From positions 1 through 64,000 of the forward strand of contig JACKJI010000010.1 in NCBI GenBank assembly GCA_020638035.1: DNA of 64,000 nt, read 5' to 3'. This DNA is from Hyphomicrobiaceae bacterium. GTDB taxonomy: Bacteria; Pseudomonadota; Alphaproteobacteria; Rhizobiales; Hyphomicrobiaceae. How positions within the stretch are numbered: the first letter of the stretch is position 1; every line of letters begins with the position of its first letter. Positions 27,503 through 36,528 of the stretch are shown here, in pieces. Both the position numbers and the translations under genes were made by a program. A model generated the notes under the pieces. That model had not been told where the DNA came from. It saw only the letters and a program-made list of their open reading frames with translations, and did no database searches.

Positions 27503-28876
27503 TCAAGCGCCCTTGTCCGGCCTTTTCGAGCGCATCGTGACCAGTTCCTCAGCGGCGCTCGGATGCAGCGGCATGGTACGATCGAAGTCAGCCTTCTTGG
27601 CGCCCATGCGCATGGCAATCGCCGCCATCTGCACCATCTCTGCGGCATCGGGACCAAAGACGTGGCAGCCCAGCACCCGCTGGGATTCGCGATCGACGAT
27701 CAACTTCATCACCGTGCGCTGCTCGCGGCCGGCAAGGGTCGCCCGCATCGGCCGGAAGCGCGAGATATAGACGTCGATGGCATGCGCACGCTCGACGGCC
27801 AGATGCTCTGGCAGACCGACGGTACCGATCTCGGGCGTGGAGAAAACCGCCGTCGGTACCATCTCGTAGTCGATGTCACGCGTCATACCGCCAAAGACAC
27901 GGTCGGCAAAGGCGTGGCCATCACGGATGGCGACGGGGGTCAACTGCGGTTTGTCGGTCACGTCGCCGACGGCGTAGACCGAGGGCACGGAGGAGCGGAA
28001 CTCCTCGTCGACGACGACGTGGCCGTTCCAGCCGCACTCGATGCCAAGCGCGGACAGGCCAAGTCCCTTGACGTTGGGCACGCGGCCCGTCGCATACATC
28101 ACCACGTCGGCGTCGAGGTGCGCGCCGTTGTCGAGATGCACACGTCTTGTCCCATCGAGGGCCTCGACGCGCGGGATGGTGTGGTGCGTCAGGATGCGAA
28201 TGCCACGTGCCAGATAGGCCTCGGTCAGTGCGTCACGCATATCCTCGTCAAAGCCACGCAGGACCTTGTCGCCGCGATAGACCAGGGTCACCTCAGAACC
28301 AAGACCGGCGAAGATGCCGGCGAACTCGACCGCGATGTAGCCACCGCCGACGATGACGATACGCTCCGGCAATTGCGGAAGGTGGAAGGCCTCGTCCGAC
28401 GTGATGACATGCTCGCGCCCGTGCAGATCGGGCTCGACGAACGGCGTGCCACCCGTTGCAATCAGGATGCGCTCGGCGCGAATGGTGCGCCCGGACTTGT
28501 CGAGATGAACCCCATTCGGGCCGGCCAGCGTTGCGTGCTCTGAAAAAAGAGTAACGCCAGCGTTGCGCAGCGTGCCCTGATAGAGGCCTTCAAGGCGCGC
28601 GATTTCCTTATCCTTGGCGGCGATCAGGGTCGGCCAGTCGAAGCGCGGCGGTTCGAGAGACCAGCCAAACCCCGCGGCATCGGCGAAATCCTCGGCAAAG
28701 CGGCTGGCATAGACGAGCAGCTTCTTTGGCACGCAACCTCGGATGACGCAGGTGCCACCGTAGCGGTCGGCCTCGGCCAGAGCGACGCGGGCGCCGTGGC
28801 CGGACGCGATCCTGGCTGCGCGCACGCCGCCCGAGCCGCCGCCGATCACGAACAGATCGAAGTCGAAATCCGCCAT
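27503..28876 (-). CDS. gor: Glutathione-disulfide reductase
   Basis: 457 residues from the ATG at 28876. A flavoprotein that regenerates reduced glutathione from the disulfide with NADPH. FAD-binding VIGGGSGGVRAAR (10-22), the redox-active pair in GGTCVIRGCVPKK (Cys43, Cys48), the NADPH-binding IVGGGYIAVEFAG and the C-terminal catalytic histidine region MPLHPSAAEELVTMR are all present. Arginine-rich NADPH recognition and the C-terminal form match bacterial Gor rather than mercuric or dihydrolipoyl reductases. An alternative start three codons earlier exists. Confidence 0.93.
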   Translation of the reverse strand: MADFDFDLFVIGGGSGGVRAARIASGHGARVALAEADRYGGTCVIRGCVPKKLLVYASRFAEDFADAAGFGWSLEPPRFDWPTLIAAKDKEIARLEGLYQGTLRNAGVTLFSEHATLAGPNGVHLDKSGRTIRAERILIATGGTPFVEPDLHGREHVITSDEAFHLPQLPERIVIVGGGYIAVEFAGIFAGLGSEVTLVYRGDKVLRGFDEDMRDALTEAYLARGIRILTHHTIPRVEALDGTRRVHLDNGAHLDADVVMYATGRVPNVKGLGLSALGIECGWNGHVVVDEEFRSSVPSVYAVGDVTDKPQLTPVAIRDGHAFADRVFGGMTRDIDYEMVPTAVFSTPEIGTVGLPEHLAVERAHAIDVYISRFRPMRATLAGREQRTVMKLIVDRESQRVLGCHVFGPDAAEMVQMAAIAMRMGAKKADFDRTMPLHPSAAEELVTMRSKRPDKGA

Positions 28877-28961
28877 GCCGCGCAATGCTCCTTGCTCCTG
28901 CTGCCAATATTTCGGGCAGGTTTAGGTCGCGGCGGACTTCAACTCAAGTCACATGCCCGCG

Positions 28962-29519
28962 TCAGGGTGTCTTGCGCGTCCTGAGGGCCTTCAGCTCACG
29001 CACGGCCATCAGGCCATACTTCTGGCCGATCTGAGCACCCTGCTGCATCAGCTCGGGCATCGCGGAGATGAATTTTGCGCCCGCGCCTGAGCGATAGAAG
29101 GTGCTGATCTCCTTCAACTCCTCAGCGGTGAAACGTTCTGCGTAAAGGACCGCGAACTCCTCGACCATCTGATCGCGGTAGCCCTGAAATTTCGTGGCGA
29201 AAGCTGCGAATTCCTTTTCGACCTCGTTGGCGGCTGGTCCGCCACCCGCCTCACGCGCACCAGCCCCAGCGCCTTGCTTCATCACGTCGAGCATCAACTC
29301 GATCTGCTTTTTCGCGCCGGTGACTTCGATAAGTTCCAATGCTGCGGCGATGCGCTCAGGGTCTTTTGGATCTTCCGGCGTGACGGGGTTGGTGGCGGGA
29401 GGCGTCGCGCTGTCCTGCGCGACAGCCATTCCAGCAGGTGTCGCAAGGGCTATCGCCAGAGAACCAACGAGAGAGAGCGTAAGGACGTGCCAGTGCGAGG
29501 ATCGATGCAGTCGCGGCAT
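28962..29519 (-). CDS. DUF2059 periplasmic protein, first of two
   Basis: 185 residues from the ATG at 29519. A signal peptide ending near GMAVAQ (about 36) is followed by a mostly helical DUF2059 domain. The core repeat IEVTGAKKQIELMLDVMKQ and LYAERFTAEELKEISTFYRS fit the family. Function unknown for the whole family. A second member lies 159 bases upstream on the same strand (29678-30193) with the same order of motifs. A start at 29681 is open in frame, but it would bury the signal peptide. Confidence 0.82.
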   Translation of the reverse strand: MPRLHRSSHWHVLTLSLVGSLAIALATPAGMAVAQDSATPPATNPVTPEDPKDPERIAAALELIEVTGAKKQIELMLDVMKQGAGAGAREAGGGPAANEVEKEFAAFATKFQGYRDQMVEEFAVLYAERFTAEELKEISTFYRSGAGAKFISAMPELMQQGAQIGQKYGLMAVRELKALRTRKTP

Positions 29520-29677
29520 TGGACAGTCTCCATGTTCTGGAGCGGAATCATACCAACCGTGGAATGAATGCGGTACACTGAAAACCGCATTCGCCGGACT
29601 TGAGCAATGGGGCAAGATCCCTCCGGCACTCCGGCAGGGCCAGTCCATTGCAGGCCAAGCTGCAATAGTTTGGCGCT

Positions 29678-30193
29678 TCACTTGCCGTCGGGTTGGGCGG
29701 CCGCGCCTTTTTCGACCGCCTTGATGAGATCGGTTTGGAATTGCCCCATCCGCGTTGCGACGAGGCCGCCGAGTTCCGGTGTCAATTTATTGAACTTGCG
29801 GCCTGCCTCGCTCGCCTGGAACGCAGCAATCGACTTCATTTCCTCGATCGAGAAGTTGCGTGCATAGAACTGCACCGCAATGTTCTCCAGATCGGACAGG
29901 AAGCCTGCCACGCGTGGTCCCTGCGGATCCAATTCCTTGTCGGTGTAGGCGGTGAAACCCACCACTTTGTTTGGCTCGTTGGCCTGCACGTGCATGACCA
30001 ATGCTTGGCGTAACTGGGCGATCGAGGCGAGTGCTTGTCCGCGAGCGTCCATCGCCTTCACCATGTCCTGGGCGGCGGCGACGTTTGCGGGATCAGGAGG
30101 CGGTGTCGCTTCCTGGCTGAAGGCAGGCGCGGCAAGAGCCAGTACGCCGGCAACAAGGACGAGCTGCGACAGGCAGACCAGGGTTCGCTTCAT
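29678..30193 (-). CDS. DUF2059 periplasmic protein, second of two
   Basis: 171 residues from the ATG at 30193. Signal peptide ending near PAFSQ (about 26), then a DUF2059-like helical domain with ARNFSIEEMKSIAAFQASEAGRKF, which mirrors AERFTAEELKEISTFYRSGAGAKF in the gene downstream. The two are likely an old tandem duplication with strong divergence. GGGAGTGACATC precedes the start. No function can be assigned. Confidence 0.8.
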   Translation of the reverse strand: MKRTLVCLSQLVLVAGVLALAAPAFSQEATPPPDPANVAAAQDMVKAMDARGQALASIAQLRQALVMHVQANEPNKVVGFTAYTDKELDPQGPRVAGFLSDLENIAVQFYARNFSIEEMKSIAAFQASEAGRKFNKLTPELGGLVATRMGQFQTDLIKAVEKGAAAQPDGK

Positions 30194-30233
30194 GATGTCA
30201 CTCCCTTGATGGTTTTCTGTTTTGGCTTTTCTT

Positions 30234-30265
30234 TTAAGTCTCGTGGGTCTCTTAAGTCTCGTGGG
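30234..30265. repeat. Short direct repeat
   Basis: Two copies of a 14-base unit (TTAAGTCTCGTGGG) at 30234-30247 and 30252-30265, 18 bases apart start to start, in the leader of the second DUF2059 gene. Probably a slippage product. No function evident. Confidence 0.6.
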
Positions 30266-30334
30266 CGGTCGGGCGTTGTCCGGCGAGGCGGCGCATGAAC
30301 GTCGCGTCTGGTGCTGCGGCGGACATCGCATCGG

Positions 30335-31093
30335 TCAGGGTTTTCCCTCTTCACCATTGGGGACGTCATCGAGGTCCCATTCCTCGTCCTCCGAGTAGTC
30401 GGCCTCGATCACCGTTACGCCTTCGGGACTGGCAATGACTGCTGCATCAGCGAGACCCAGAAACAGGCCGTTCTCGACGACGCCTGGAACAAGCTTCAGC
30501 GCCTGATCGAGCGCCTCGGGATCATTGATGGCACCGAAATGCGCATCCACGATCAGATTGCCGCTGTCGGTGCGGAACGGTTCGCCGGACGCAGTCGTGC
30601 GCACTTTCAGTTCGCCCGAGCATTCCAGATCCCTGGCGAGCATTTCAATCATGCCAAGCGTAGCTGTCAGGCCAAACGGCACAACTTCGATGGGCAGCGG
30701 AAACCGACCCAGGGTTTCGACGAGCTTGGAGGAATCGGCAATGACGAGCATGCGATCGGATGCCGTGGCGACGATCTTTTCGCGCAGCAGCGCGCCGCCG
30801 CCGCCCTTGATCAATCGCAATCCCATATCGATCTCGTCGGCACCGTCGATGGTGAGATCTAGAAATGGCTCCGCGTCGAGCGTGGTGAGGGGAATGCCGA
30901 GCGCTTCGGCCTGCTGCCGTGTCGCTTCGGATGTTGGCACGCCGACAATCTGGAGACCCTCGGCAACGCGCTTGCCAAGAAGATCGACGAAGGCCGCAGC
31001 CGTCGATCCGGTGCCGAGCCCGAGCTTCATGCCGGATTCGACGAACCCGAGAGCCCGCTCAGCAGCCATTCTTTTCATTTCGTCGGCGCTCAT
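30335..31093 (-). CDS. rpiA: Ribose-5-phosphate isomerase A
   Basis: 252 residues from the ATG at 31093. Interconverts ribose-5-phosphate and ribulose-5-phosphate in the pentose phosphate pathway. [13 protein letters not shown] (phosphate loop), [11 protein letters not shown] with the catalytic Asp, and [16 protein letters not shown] with the catalytic Glu are all intact. The C-terminus ends in an acidic tail ([10 protein letters not shown]) longer than in E. coli RpiA (219 residues). Start chosen because MSADEMKR begins the domain. Frames open to 31222 without conserved sequence. Confidence 0.95.
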   Translation of the reverse strand: MSADEMKRMAAERALGFVESGMKLGLGTGSTAAAFVDLLGKRVAEGLQIVGVPTSEATRQQAEALGIPLTTLDAEPFLDLTIDGADEIDMGLRLIKGGGGALLREKIVATASDRMLVIADSSKLVETLGRFPLPIEVVPFGLTATLGMIEMLARDLECSGELKVRTTASGEPFRTDSGNLIVDAHFGAINDPEALDQALKLVPGVVENGLFLGLADAAVIASPEGVTVIEADYSEDEEWDLDDVPNGEEGKP

Positions 31094-31279
31094 GCCCGCT
31101 CTCCCCTTGCCGGACGCCACGCCACCAACCGGCTGGCTTCGTCGCGCACAATAGCCAGAATACGCCATCGAAAAGAAGCCGGTTTTTCGGCTTTTGACCC
31201 GGCTTTCGCGCTTCTGAGGCAAACGTGGCGCCGCAGCGTGTGACGCAGCCGGGTCTCCGACCGGTCCGCCGCGCGCGGC

Positions 31280-32725
31280 CTACAAACCACCCATCATGAT
31301 GTATTTCATCTCGACAAACTCCTCGATGCCGTGCCGCGAACCCTCACGGCCGAGCCCCGATTCCTTGACGCCACCGAAGGGCGCCACCTCGGTGGACACG
31401 ACGCCCTCGTTGATACCGACAATGCCGAATTCCAGAGCCTCTGCCACGCGCCAGACGCGGCCGATATCGCGTGCATAGAAGTAGGCGGCAAGGCCATAGG
31501 GGGTGGCGTTGGCCTGTGCGATTACGTCGGCCTCGTTCTCGAAGCGGAACAGGGGCGCGACGGGACCAAAGGTCTCCTCACGCGCCACCAGCATCGATGG
31601 CGTCACTCCGGTAAGGATGGTCGGTTCGAAGAACGTGCCGCCCCGGTCGTGACGCTTGCCGCCGAGGATCGCTGTCGCCCCCTTCGACAAGGCATCGGCG
31701 ATGTGCTCCTCGACCTTGGCGACGGCGGCATCGTTGATGAGCGGGCCTTGCGTGACGCCCGGCTCCGTACCGTCGCCGACCTTGAGCCTGGTGACCTCGG
31801 CTGCGAGCCGTTCGGCAAAGGCGTCATAGATGCCCGACTGGACATAGATGCGATTGGCGCACACACACGTCTGTCCAGCGTTGCGATACTTGGAGGCCAT
31901 GGCGCCGGCGACCGCCTTGTCGAGATCGGCATCATCGAAAATGATGAACGGCGAGTTGCCGCCGAGTTCGAGCCCGACGCGTTTGACGGTCCGTGCGGCT
32001 TGTTCCATCAGCAGCTTGCCCACCTCGGTCGAGCCAGTAAACGTGACCATGCGCACAAGCGGATGCGAAGTCAGCTCGGCGCCGACGGGTGCGGGATCGG
32101 TGGCAGTGACGACATTGAGTACGCCGGGTGGGACGCCTGCCTCTTGTGCCAGCGCCGCCAGTGCGAGCGCCGACAGCGGTGTATCCTCAGCGGGTTTGAC
32201 CACTGCTGTGCAACCGGCTGCAAGTGCGGGTGTCACCTTGCGCGTGATCATCGCGGAGGGGAAGTTCCAGGGCGTGATCGCGGCGACGACGCCGATTGGC
32301 TGCTTGATGACCAGAATGCGCGCGTCGGGTTTTGGGCTCGGGATCGTCTCACCATAGATACGCTTGGCTTCCTCGGCGAAGAACTCGACGAAGCCGGCAC
32401 CGTAGATGATCTCGTTTTTGGCCTCGGCGAGCGGCTTGCCTTGCTCCTTGGTCAACAGCAGTGCCAACGCGTCGGCATTGGCGAGGATCAACTCGTACCA
32501 GCGCCGAATAATGGCAGAACGCTCCTTGGCGAGCTTCGCCGACCAGGACGGCAGGGCACGATGGGCGGCTTCGATCGCGGCCCTCGTCTCGGCAGCTCCC
32601 ATGTCAGGCACGCGCGTAATGATCTCACCGGTCGCCTTGTTGCGCACAGGTGCCGTCGGCTCGCCAACCCACGCGCCGCCGATCAAGGCGCGGTCGCGCA
32701 GCAATTCGAGACTGGATCTTTGCAT
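31280..32725 (-). CDS. gabD: Succinate-semialdehyde dehydrogenase, NAD(P)-dependent
   Basis: 481 residues, the standard GabD length. Oxidises succinic semialdehyde to succinate. The NAD-binding ITPWNFPSAMITRK, the general-base Glu in GLELGGNSPF (Glu253) and the catalytic Cys in NAGQTCVCANR (Cys287, with Cys289 as the possible redox partner known from E. coli GabD) are present. GGAGAG precedes the ATG by about five bases. No gabT-type gene is adjacent (an aminotransferase lies at 59.7 kb). A glutarate or other semialdehyde substrate is an alternative. Confidence 0.93.
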   Translation of the reverse strand: MQRSSLELLRDRALIGGAWVGEPTAPVRNKATGEIITRVPDMGAAETRAAIEAAHRALPSWSAKLAKERSAIIRRWYELILANADALALLLTKEQGKPLAEAKNEIIYGAGFVEFFAEEAKRIYGETIPSPKPDARILVIKQPIGVVAAITPWNFPSAMITRKVTPALAAGCTAVVKPAEDTPLSALALAALAQEAGVPPGVLNVVTATDPAPVGAELTSHPLVRMVTFTGSTEVGKLLMEQAARTVKRVGLELGGNSPFIIFDDADLDKAVAGAMASKYRNAGQTCVCANRIYVQSGIYDAFAERLAAEVTRLKVGDGTEPGVTQGPLINDAAVAKVEEHIADALSKGATAILGGKRHDRGGTFFEPTILTGVTPSMLVAREETFGPVAPLFRFENEADVIAQANATPYGLAAYFYARDIGRVWRVAEALEFGIVGINEGVVSTEVAPFGGVKESGLGREGSRHGIEEFVEMKYIMMGGL

Positions 32726-32926
32726 CTTATCTCTCCGTCAGCGGCAACGGCCGGGTGATCCGCCCAGGCTGCGGGCTGCCCATGCGCGAGGCGATGCCAG
32801 CCCCATCTGCCGGCAGCCCCTGCAACAAGCCCCTTGTGTAGAGACTGGCATTTCGGGTTACAAGTCCGCCGAGCCTGCGGGCGGCGCGACCGGAAGGGGT
32901 CGATGCGCGACCCGCGCAGCACAACC

Positions 32927-32940
32927 GGAGGTCAGCAATC
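32927..32940 (+). promoter_or_regulatory. Ribosome-binding site deciding an ATC start
   Basis: GGAGG at 32927-32931 is followed after six bases by ATC at 32938-32940, the only codon at normal spacing in the HAD phosphatase frame. Between the in-frame stop at 32839-32841 and the catalytic motif there is no ATG, GTG or TTG. Confidence 0.6.
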
Positions 32941-33651
32941 CCACACGACACCCGCATCCTCGACACGCTCAATCGCATCGACGGATCGACGGTCGTCTTC
33001 GATCTCGATGGGACACTCGTCGACACGGCCCCTGATCTCGTCGCGGCGACCAATCACGTGCTGGGCCGCTTGTCGCTGCCGCCTCGGCCCGAGGCCACGC
33101 TCCGGCCATGGATCAGCTTTGGCGCGCGACGGATGATCGAGGAAGCGCTGGCGCAGTCGGGCGAGATGCGCGCGCCCCACGACGTCGATCGTTTCCTGGC
33201 AATGTTCCTTGACCATTACCAGGCGAACATCGCCCGCAACAGCCGCCCTTATCCGCATGTCGTGGACGAGATCGTGCGGCTACGCTCTGAAGGTGCGCGC
33301 GTGGCGGTGTGCACGAACAAGCGGGAGGCATTGGCGGTGAGGCTGATCGGGGCACTGGCGCTAACGGACTTGTTCGCGGCGATCATCGGTCGCGACACGC
33401 TGCCGGTCTCCAAACCCGATCCCGGCCATCTCACCGGCACGATCGCCCGCGCCGGGGGCGACATCCGGCACGCGGTCATGATCGGTGATAGCGGCGTCGA
33501 CGTTGCAACGGCGCGGGCGGCGCGGGTGCCGGTGGTCGGCGTCACATTCGGCTATTCGGACGTGCCGATGGCTGAGCTTGGCGCCGATGCCACGATCGAC
33601 AGCTATGCCAATTTGTCAGGAGTAATCAGGCACCTGCTGATGCGTGAATGA
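32938..33651 (+). CDS. gph: Phosphoglycolate-phosphatase-like HAD hydrolase, apparent ATC start
   Basis: 237 residues if read from the ATC at 32938. HAD superfamily: nucleophile motif VFDLDGTLVDTAPDL (Asp22, Asp24), motif II AVCTNK, the motif III lysine in VSKPDPGHL and motif IV MIGDSGVDVATARAA. This matches Gph, which removes 2-phosphoglycolate. An automatic start at GTG 33058 would delete the catalytic aspartates, so it must be wrong. The frame upstream has only CTG codons (32845, 32875) besides the ATC after GGAGG. Either an ATC start is used or an ATG has been mutated or misread. Divergent from gabD. Confidence 0.85.
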   Translation: MPHDTRILDTLNRIDGSTVVFDLDGTLVDTAPDLVAATNHVLGRLSLPPRPEATLRPWISFGARRMIEEALAQSGEMRAPHDVDRFLAMFLDHYQANIARNSRPYPHVVDEIVRLRSEGARVAVCTNKREALAVRLIGALALTDLFAAIIGRDTLPVSKPDPGHLTGTIARAGGDIRHAVMIGDSGVDVATARAARVPVVGVTFGYSDVPMAELGADATIDSYANLSGVIRHLLMRE

Positions 33652-33792
33652 TACAAATCTGCAACATAGACTGTTTCTGTCAGACGATTTCTGATGCGTC
33701 TCCCTTCGGTCCACGAGATGCCATAATCCGCCGTCAAACCGCTGGCATTCGCGGAACCCGTGCGAATGGACCAACAGAGGATACGAACTCAA

Positions 33793-34086
33793 ATGATCAA
33801 GCGTCTCATCCTGGCAGCCGCTATCGGCGCGGCCCTCACAGGCGCATCGCTCGCGCAGGACAAGCCTGCTGCTCAAGAGCCGGCTGCCGACCCGGCGGTG
33901 GAGGCCTGCCTGCAGAAGGCGTTCGAGCTGGCTCAGTCCGCCGAGGAGAAGAAGCTTTCGGACGCAGACCTCGACCAGCTCGAGCAGATGCTGAGCAAGA
34001 TGGAAGGGCACTGCGACGCCAAGGAAACCGCAGATGCCGATAAGGTTGCCGGCGAGATCAAGGCGATGCTCGATTCCAAGAAGTAG
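33793..34086 (+). CDS. Small periplasmic helical protein, unknown function
   Basis: 97 residues from the ATG at 33793. Signal peptide (about 4-19, ending GASLAQD), an Ala/Pro-rich stretch, then about 60 residues of charged helix with two cysteines (ACLQ and HCDAK), which could form a disulfide in the periplasm. A start 33 bases upstream is open but would place charged residues before the signal peptide. A strong terminator follows at 34242-34269. No family recognised. It stands between gph and the lipoate/sulfur locus. Confidence 0.65.
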   Translation: MIKRLILAAAIGAALTGASLAQDKPAAQEPAADPAVEACLQKAFELAQSAEEKKLSDADLDQLEQMLSKMEGHCDAKETADADKVAGEIKAMLDSKK

Positions 34087-34093
34087 CCGGCGC

Positions 34094-34134
34094 CAGAGCG
34101 CGTTCGTGCTTCGTTGACTTGCGACCGCGCTCTG
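34094..34134. repeat. AGAGCGCG inverted repeat
   Basis: Perfect 9-base arms, CAGAGCGCG and CGCGCTCTG, around a 23-base loop, just after the small periplasmic gene. The arm resembles the element at 15768-15805. Confidence 0.55.
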
Positions 34135-34241
34135 TCCATTCGTTCGGCGTATTTTTTTTCACGCTTGGCCTCGGTATCTTTCAACCCGATGTGCATGGCG
34201 TGAAACGGGCGGCGTCTCCCCGGCCTGACCCGATACGACAA

Positions 34242-34269
34242 GGGCGATCCTAACGGATCGCCCTTTTTT
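34242..34269 (+). terminator. Rho-independent terminator
   Basis: Perfect 9-base stem (GGGCGATCC with GGATCGCCC), 4-base loop TAAC, then six Ts. It ends the small periplasmic gene and lies 55 bases from the stop of the convergent lbpA operon. Confidence 0.9.
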
Positions 34270-34324
34270 CTTTATTGCCCATATTAGCGCGACAAGCCAA
34301 AGCGGCGGTTGAACGAGTTCGGGC

Positions 34325-34765
34325 TCAGGCGCAGCCAGCGAATCCGTCAGCCGCCATTTTCTCCTCGTACTTTGCACCGACGTCGGCGCCCGAGATCAGC
34401 GTCGCCTTGGCCGTCGCCCAGTCCTCCGGCTTCAGGATGATCATCCAGCCCGCGTCATAAGGATCCTCGTTGGCGAGCTTTGGGTTGGCAACGAGCGCAT
34501 CGTTGACGGCAATGACTTCGCCACCAGCCGCCGATTTCGCGGGCCCCACCCACTTGCCGCTCTCCACGGTTGCGCAGGACTTGCCCGCCGGCACCGCCTT
34601 GCCGACCTTCTTTGGCGTGAACGCGAGCAACTGACCAGCCATTGCAGTCGCCACTGCAGTCATGCCGATCTTGATCGTTCCGTCGCCTATTTCCCTAAAC
34701 CAGATGTTGTTGGCGACGTCGTAGAGCAGATCGTCGGGGAGGTTGCATCCGCGTACTGTCGGCAT
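34325..34765 (-). CDS. lbpA: Lipoate-binding protein LbpA (GcvH-like sulfur carrier)
   Basis: 146 residues, GcvH fold. The lipoylation site is the lysine in TVESGKWVG (Lys71). In the sHdr sulfur-oxidation system LbpA carries sulfur intermediates on its lipoyl group in the cytoplasm. Extra features over a glycine-cleavage H protein are Cys7 near the N-terminus, Cys64 close to the lipoyl site and a C-terminal GCA. No gcvT or gcvP gene is near, and the neighbours (dsrE, slpl, lipS1, lipS2) mark it as LbpA. It is the last gene of the long minus-strand cluster, 72 bases after dsrE. Confidence 0.92.
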   Translation of the reverse strand: MPTVRGCNLPDDLLYDVANNIWFREIGDGTIKIGMTAVATAMAGQLLAFTPKKVGKAVPAGKSCATVESGKWVGPAKSAAGGEVIAVNDALVANPKLANEDPYDAGWMIILKPEDWATAKATLISGADVGAKYEEKMAADGFAGCA

Positions 34766-34837
34766 CGTTCCTGTCTCTCCAGATTGGGGAGCCGATGGCG
34801 GCTCCTGCTCTTTCGGTTCTCGATAATGGGCCTCACC

Positions 34838-35218
34838 TCAGTAGGTGAGCACGCGAACCTCGTCGTCCTCCATGATGCGCTCGATCAAGTGCGCACCGCC
34901 AACGATGCCCTCGCACTCGGGAATGAGGTCGTCCTTGGTCATATCGAAGAGGTCGAGATTGGGCGAGCAGCAGTAGAACTTCGCCCCTGCCTCGTGCGCC
35001 TCCTTGATGAAATCGTAGACGCTCTTGGGGCTGCCGGGCTTGACGTGCAGCTTCTCGGCGACGCCCTTCTTCATGAGCTGGCCAGAGGTTGCAGTGCAAA
35101 TCACCTCGACCTCGTACTCCATGGCGGCAGCCACCGAGGCCTGGAAGATGGGGGCGCCCAGTTCCTCGCCATTACGTGGGTCGGTGTTGGCCATGACGAT
35201 GACAAGCTTGCTAGCCAT
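34838..35218 (-). CDS. DsrE-family sulfurtransferase
   Basis: 126 residues from the ATG at 35218. DsrE proteins pass sulfane sulfur between carriers in the cytoplasm. The fold starts with KLVIVMANTDP. The likely active loop is FYCCSPNLDLF (Cys83, Cys84), followed by Cys102 in ECEGIVGGAHL. The position before lbpA suggests direct exchange with it or with TusA. It is clearly different from the DsrE3A-like protein encoded at 47827, so the locus has two DsrE types. An in-frame start at 35296 is open but has no family similarity. A 240-base gap upstream may carry its own promoter. Confidence 0.85.
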   Translation of the reverse strand: MASKLVIVMANTDPRNGEELGAPIFQASVAAAMEYEVEVICTATSGQLMKKGVAEKLHVKPGSPKSVYDFIKEAHEAGAKFYCCSPNLDLFDMTKDDLIPECEGIVGGAHLIERIMEDDEVRVLTY

Positions 35219-35458
35219 GAAGGTTCCTCTTGTTCTGCAAACGGTATTTCCGGCGCTCTTCAGGCCATTGGTGCGCGACAGCCCCGTCTCGGGCAATGAT
35301 CGAGTTTAGCCTCGAGCGAATTTGCGAGAAAGAAACATAACTGCCCGGTTGGCGGGTTGCGCCAGCTCAAACGGCCGCACCAGCTTGGGGGCGGCACTTG
35401 GAGGCGTCAGGAGCGCGGCATCGGCCGGCCGGTTTCCTGCGCCGCCAAAGGCCAATCG

Positions 35459-36526
35459 TCATACGCGGGCCAGTGCCATCTCGAGCGCACTACGAAAGTC
35501 CGCAGGCGAGATGGAGAACAAGTCCGTGTGCGCCGAGGCGAAGAAATCCTCAACGGCCGCCCCTGCCAGATCCGCTTCGCGACCCCGCAACGCGGCTTCA
35601 AGATCGAGCACCAGGCGCGGCGGCGTCAGGAAGAAATCGCCGGTGAAGAGGATGTCTCGGATACGGCGGCTATCGCCAGCGCCGTCGATGCGGACGAACG
35701 CCGTCACCGTACCGCCAGGGCCGGTTGTACTGCCTTCTCCGTGGGCGTCGTCCGCTGGCGCATCGATGTCATAGACGAAGGCGTCGGTGCCGATCTCGGT
35801 GTCGAGCAGCATTTGGGCGCGCTGCTCCTCGGCCTGAGAAGGCTCGCCGGCGACAAGTTGCAGATCAAGCCCTTGCGCCAGCCCCTCGGCGATCGCCCGG
35901 TGCAGATCGCCAAGTTCTGGCACACCGCCCAGCAGGGCACTCAGCGTCGTGATGCGCGCCTCCGGACGGTCGATATCGTGGCGCTCGATCTTGGCACGCG
36001 GGACGTTGAGATAGGACATGACGGCAGCCGGATCGGCGTCGATCAAGAGCGTGCCCTGGAAGAAGAGCGTATCACCGTCGAAGAAGCCGCCCGTTCCTGA
36101 AAGTTTGCGCCCTGCAACCTCGATGTCGTTGCGCGGACGAAAGCGCGCATCGATGCCGAAGGCACGCGACAGCCCTGCTGCCGCGCTCTCGCAGATCGTC
36201 CGCGTATAATCGGCGAGCGAGGGCATCAGCAATCGCTTGCGCGACAGCACCAGCTCCCAGCCGAGCATGCCCTCGTCGAAGTAGATGGCCCCGCCGCCGG
36301 TGATGCGCCGACCGATGGCGACGCCGTCGGCATGGCAACGCTCCAGCTTGAGTTCGCGGCTCGCCGCCTGATGGCGGCCGACCAGAGCCGTGGGTCTGAA
36401 CTGCAGGAAGCGTAGCGTATCGGGAATGGTGCCTTCACTATGCAGCTCGATCAGCGCGGCATCGTAAGCGATGTTGGCACGGCCGTCGCGCAGCCCCGTG
36501 TCGATGACGCGGAACTCAAGCGACAT
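35459..36526 (-). CDS. slpl(AB): Lipoate-protein ligase of the sLpl(AB) type
   Basis: 355 residues from the ATG at 36526, two bases after the DM13 stop. Attaches lipoate or octanoate to LbpA. The LplA catalytic core is intact: RRITGGGAIYFDEG (73-86), the lysine in GRKLSGTGGFF (Lys141), and NDIEVAG. The C-terminal part resembles the accessory domain, so large and small domains are fused as in the sLpl(AB) enzymes described with sHdr systems. The linked radical-SAM genes lipS1 and lipS2 complete the assembly route. No lipA or lipB gene is in the window. Confidence 0.88.
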   Translation of the reverse strand: MSLEFRVIDTGLRDGRANIAYDAALIELHSEGTIPDTLRFLQFRPTALVGRHQAASRELKLERCHADGVAIGRRITGGGAIYFDEGMLGWELVLSRKRLLMPSLADYTRTICESAAAGLSRAFGIDARFRPRNDIEVAGRKLSGTGGFFDGDTLFFQGTLLIDADPAAVMSYLNVPRAKIERHDIDRPEARITTLSALLGGVPELGDLHRAIAEGLAQGLDLQLVAGEPSQAEEQRAQMLLDTEIGTDAFVYDIDAPADDAHGEGSTTGPGGTVTAFVRIDGAGDSRRIRDILFTGDFFLTPPRLVLDLEAALRGREADLAGAAVEDFFASAHTDLFSISPADFRSALEMALARV

Positions 36527-36528
36527 GC

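Noticed and set aside
27449..28543. 364-codon plus-strand frame
   Set aside because: Antisense to glutathione reductase, whose catalytic motifs are intact on the minus strand.
30234..30265. Two-copy 14-base repeat as a CRISPR or regulatory array
   Set aside because: Only two copies with a 4-base spacer; no cas genes and no further units.
31331..32758. 475-codon plus-strand frame
   Set aside because: Antisense to gabD; composition is that of a shadow frame.
34325..34765. LbpA as the H protein of glycine cleavage
   Set aside because: No gcvT or gcvP nearby, extra cysteines near the lipoyl lysine, and neighbours that all belong to sulfur and lipoate chemistry.
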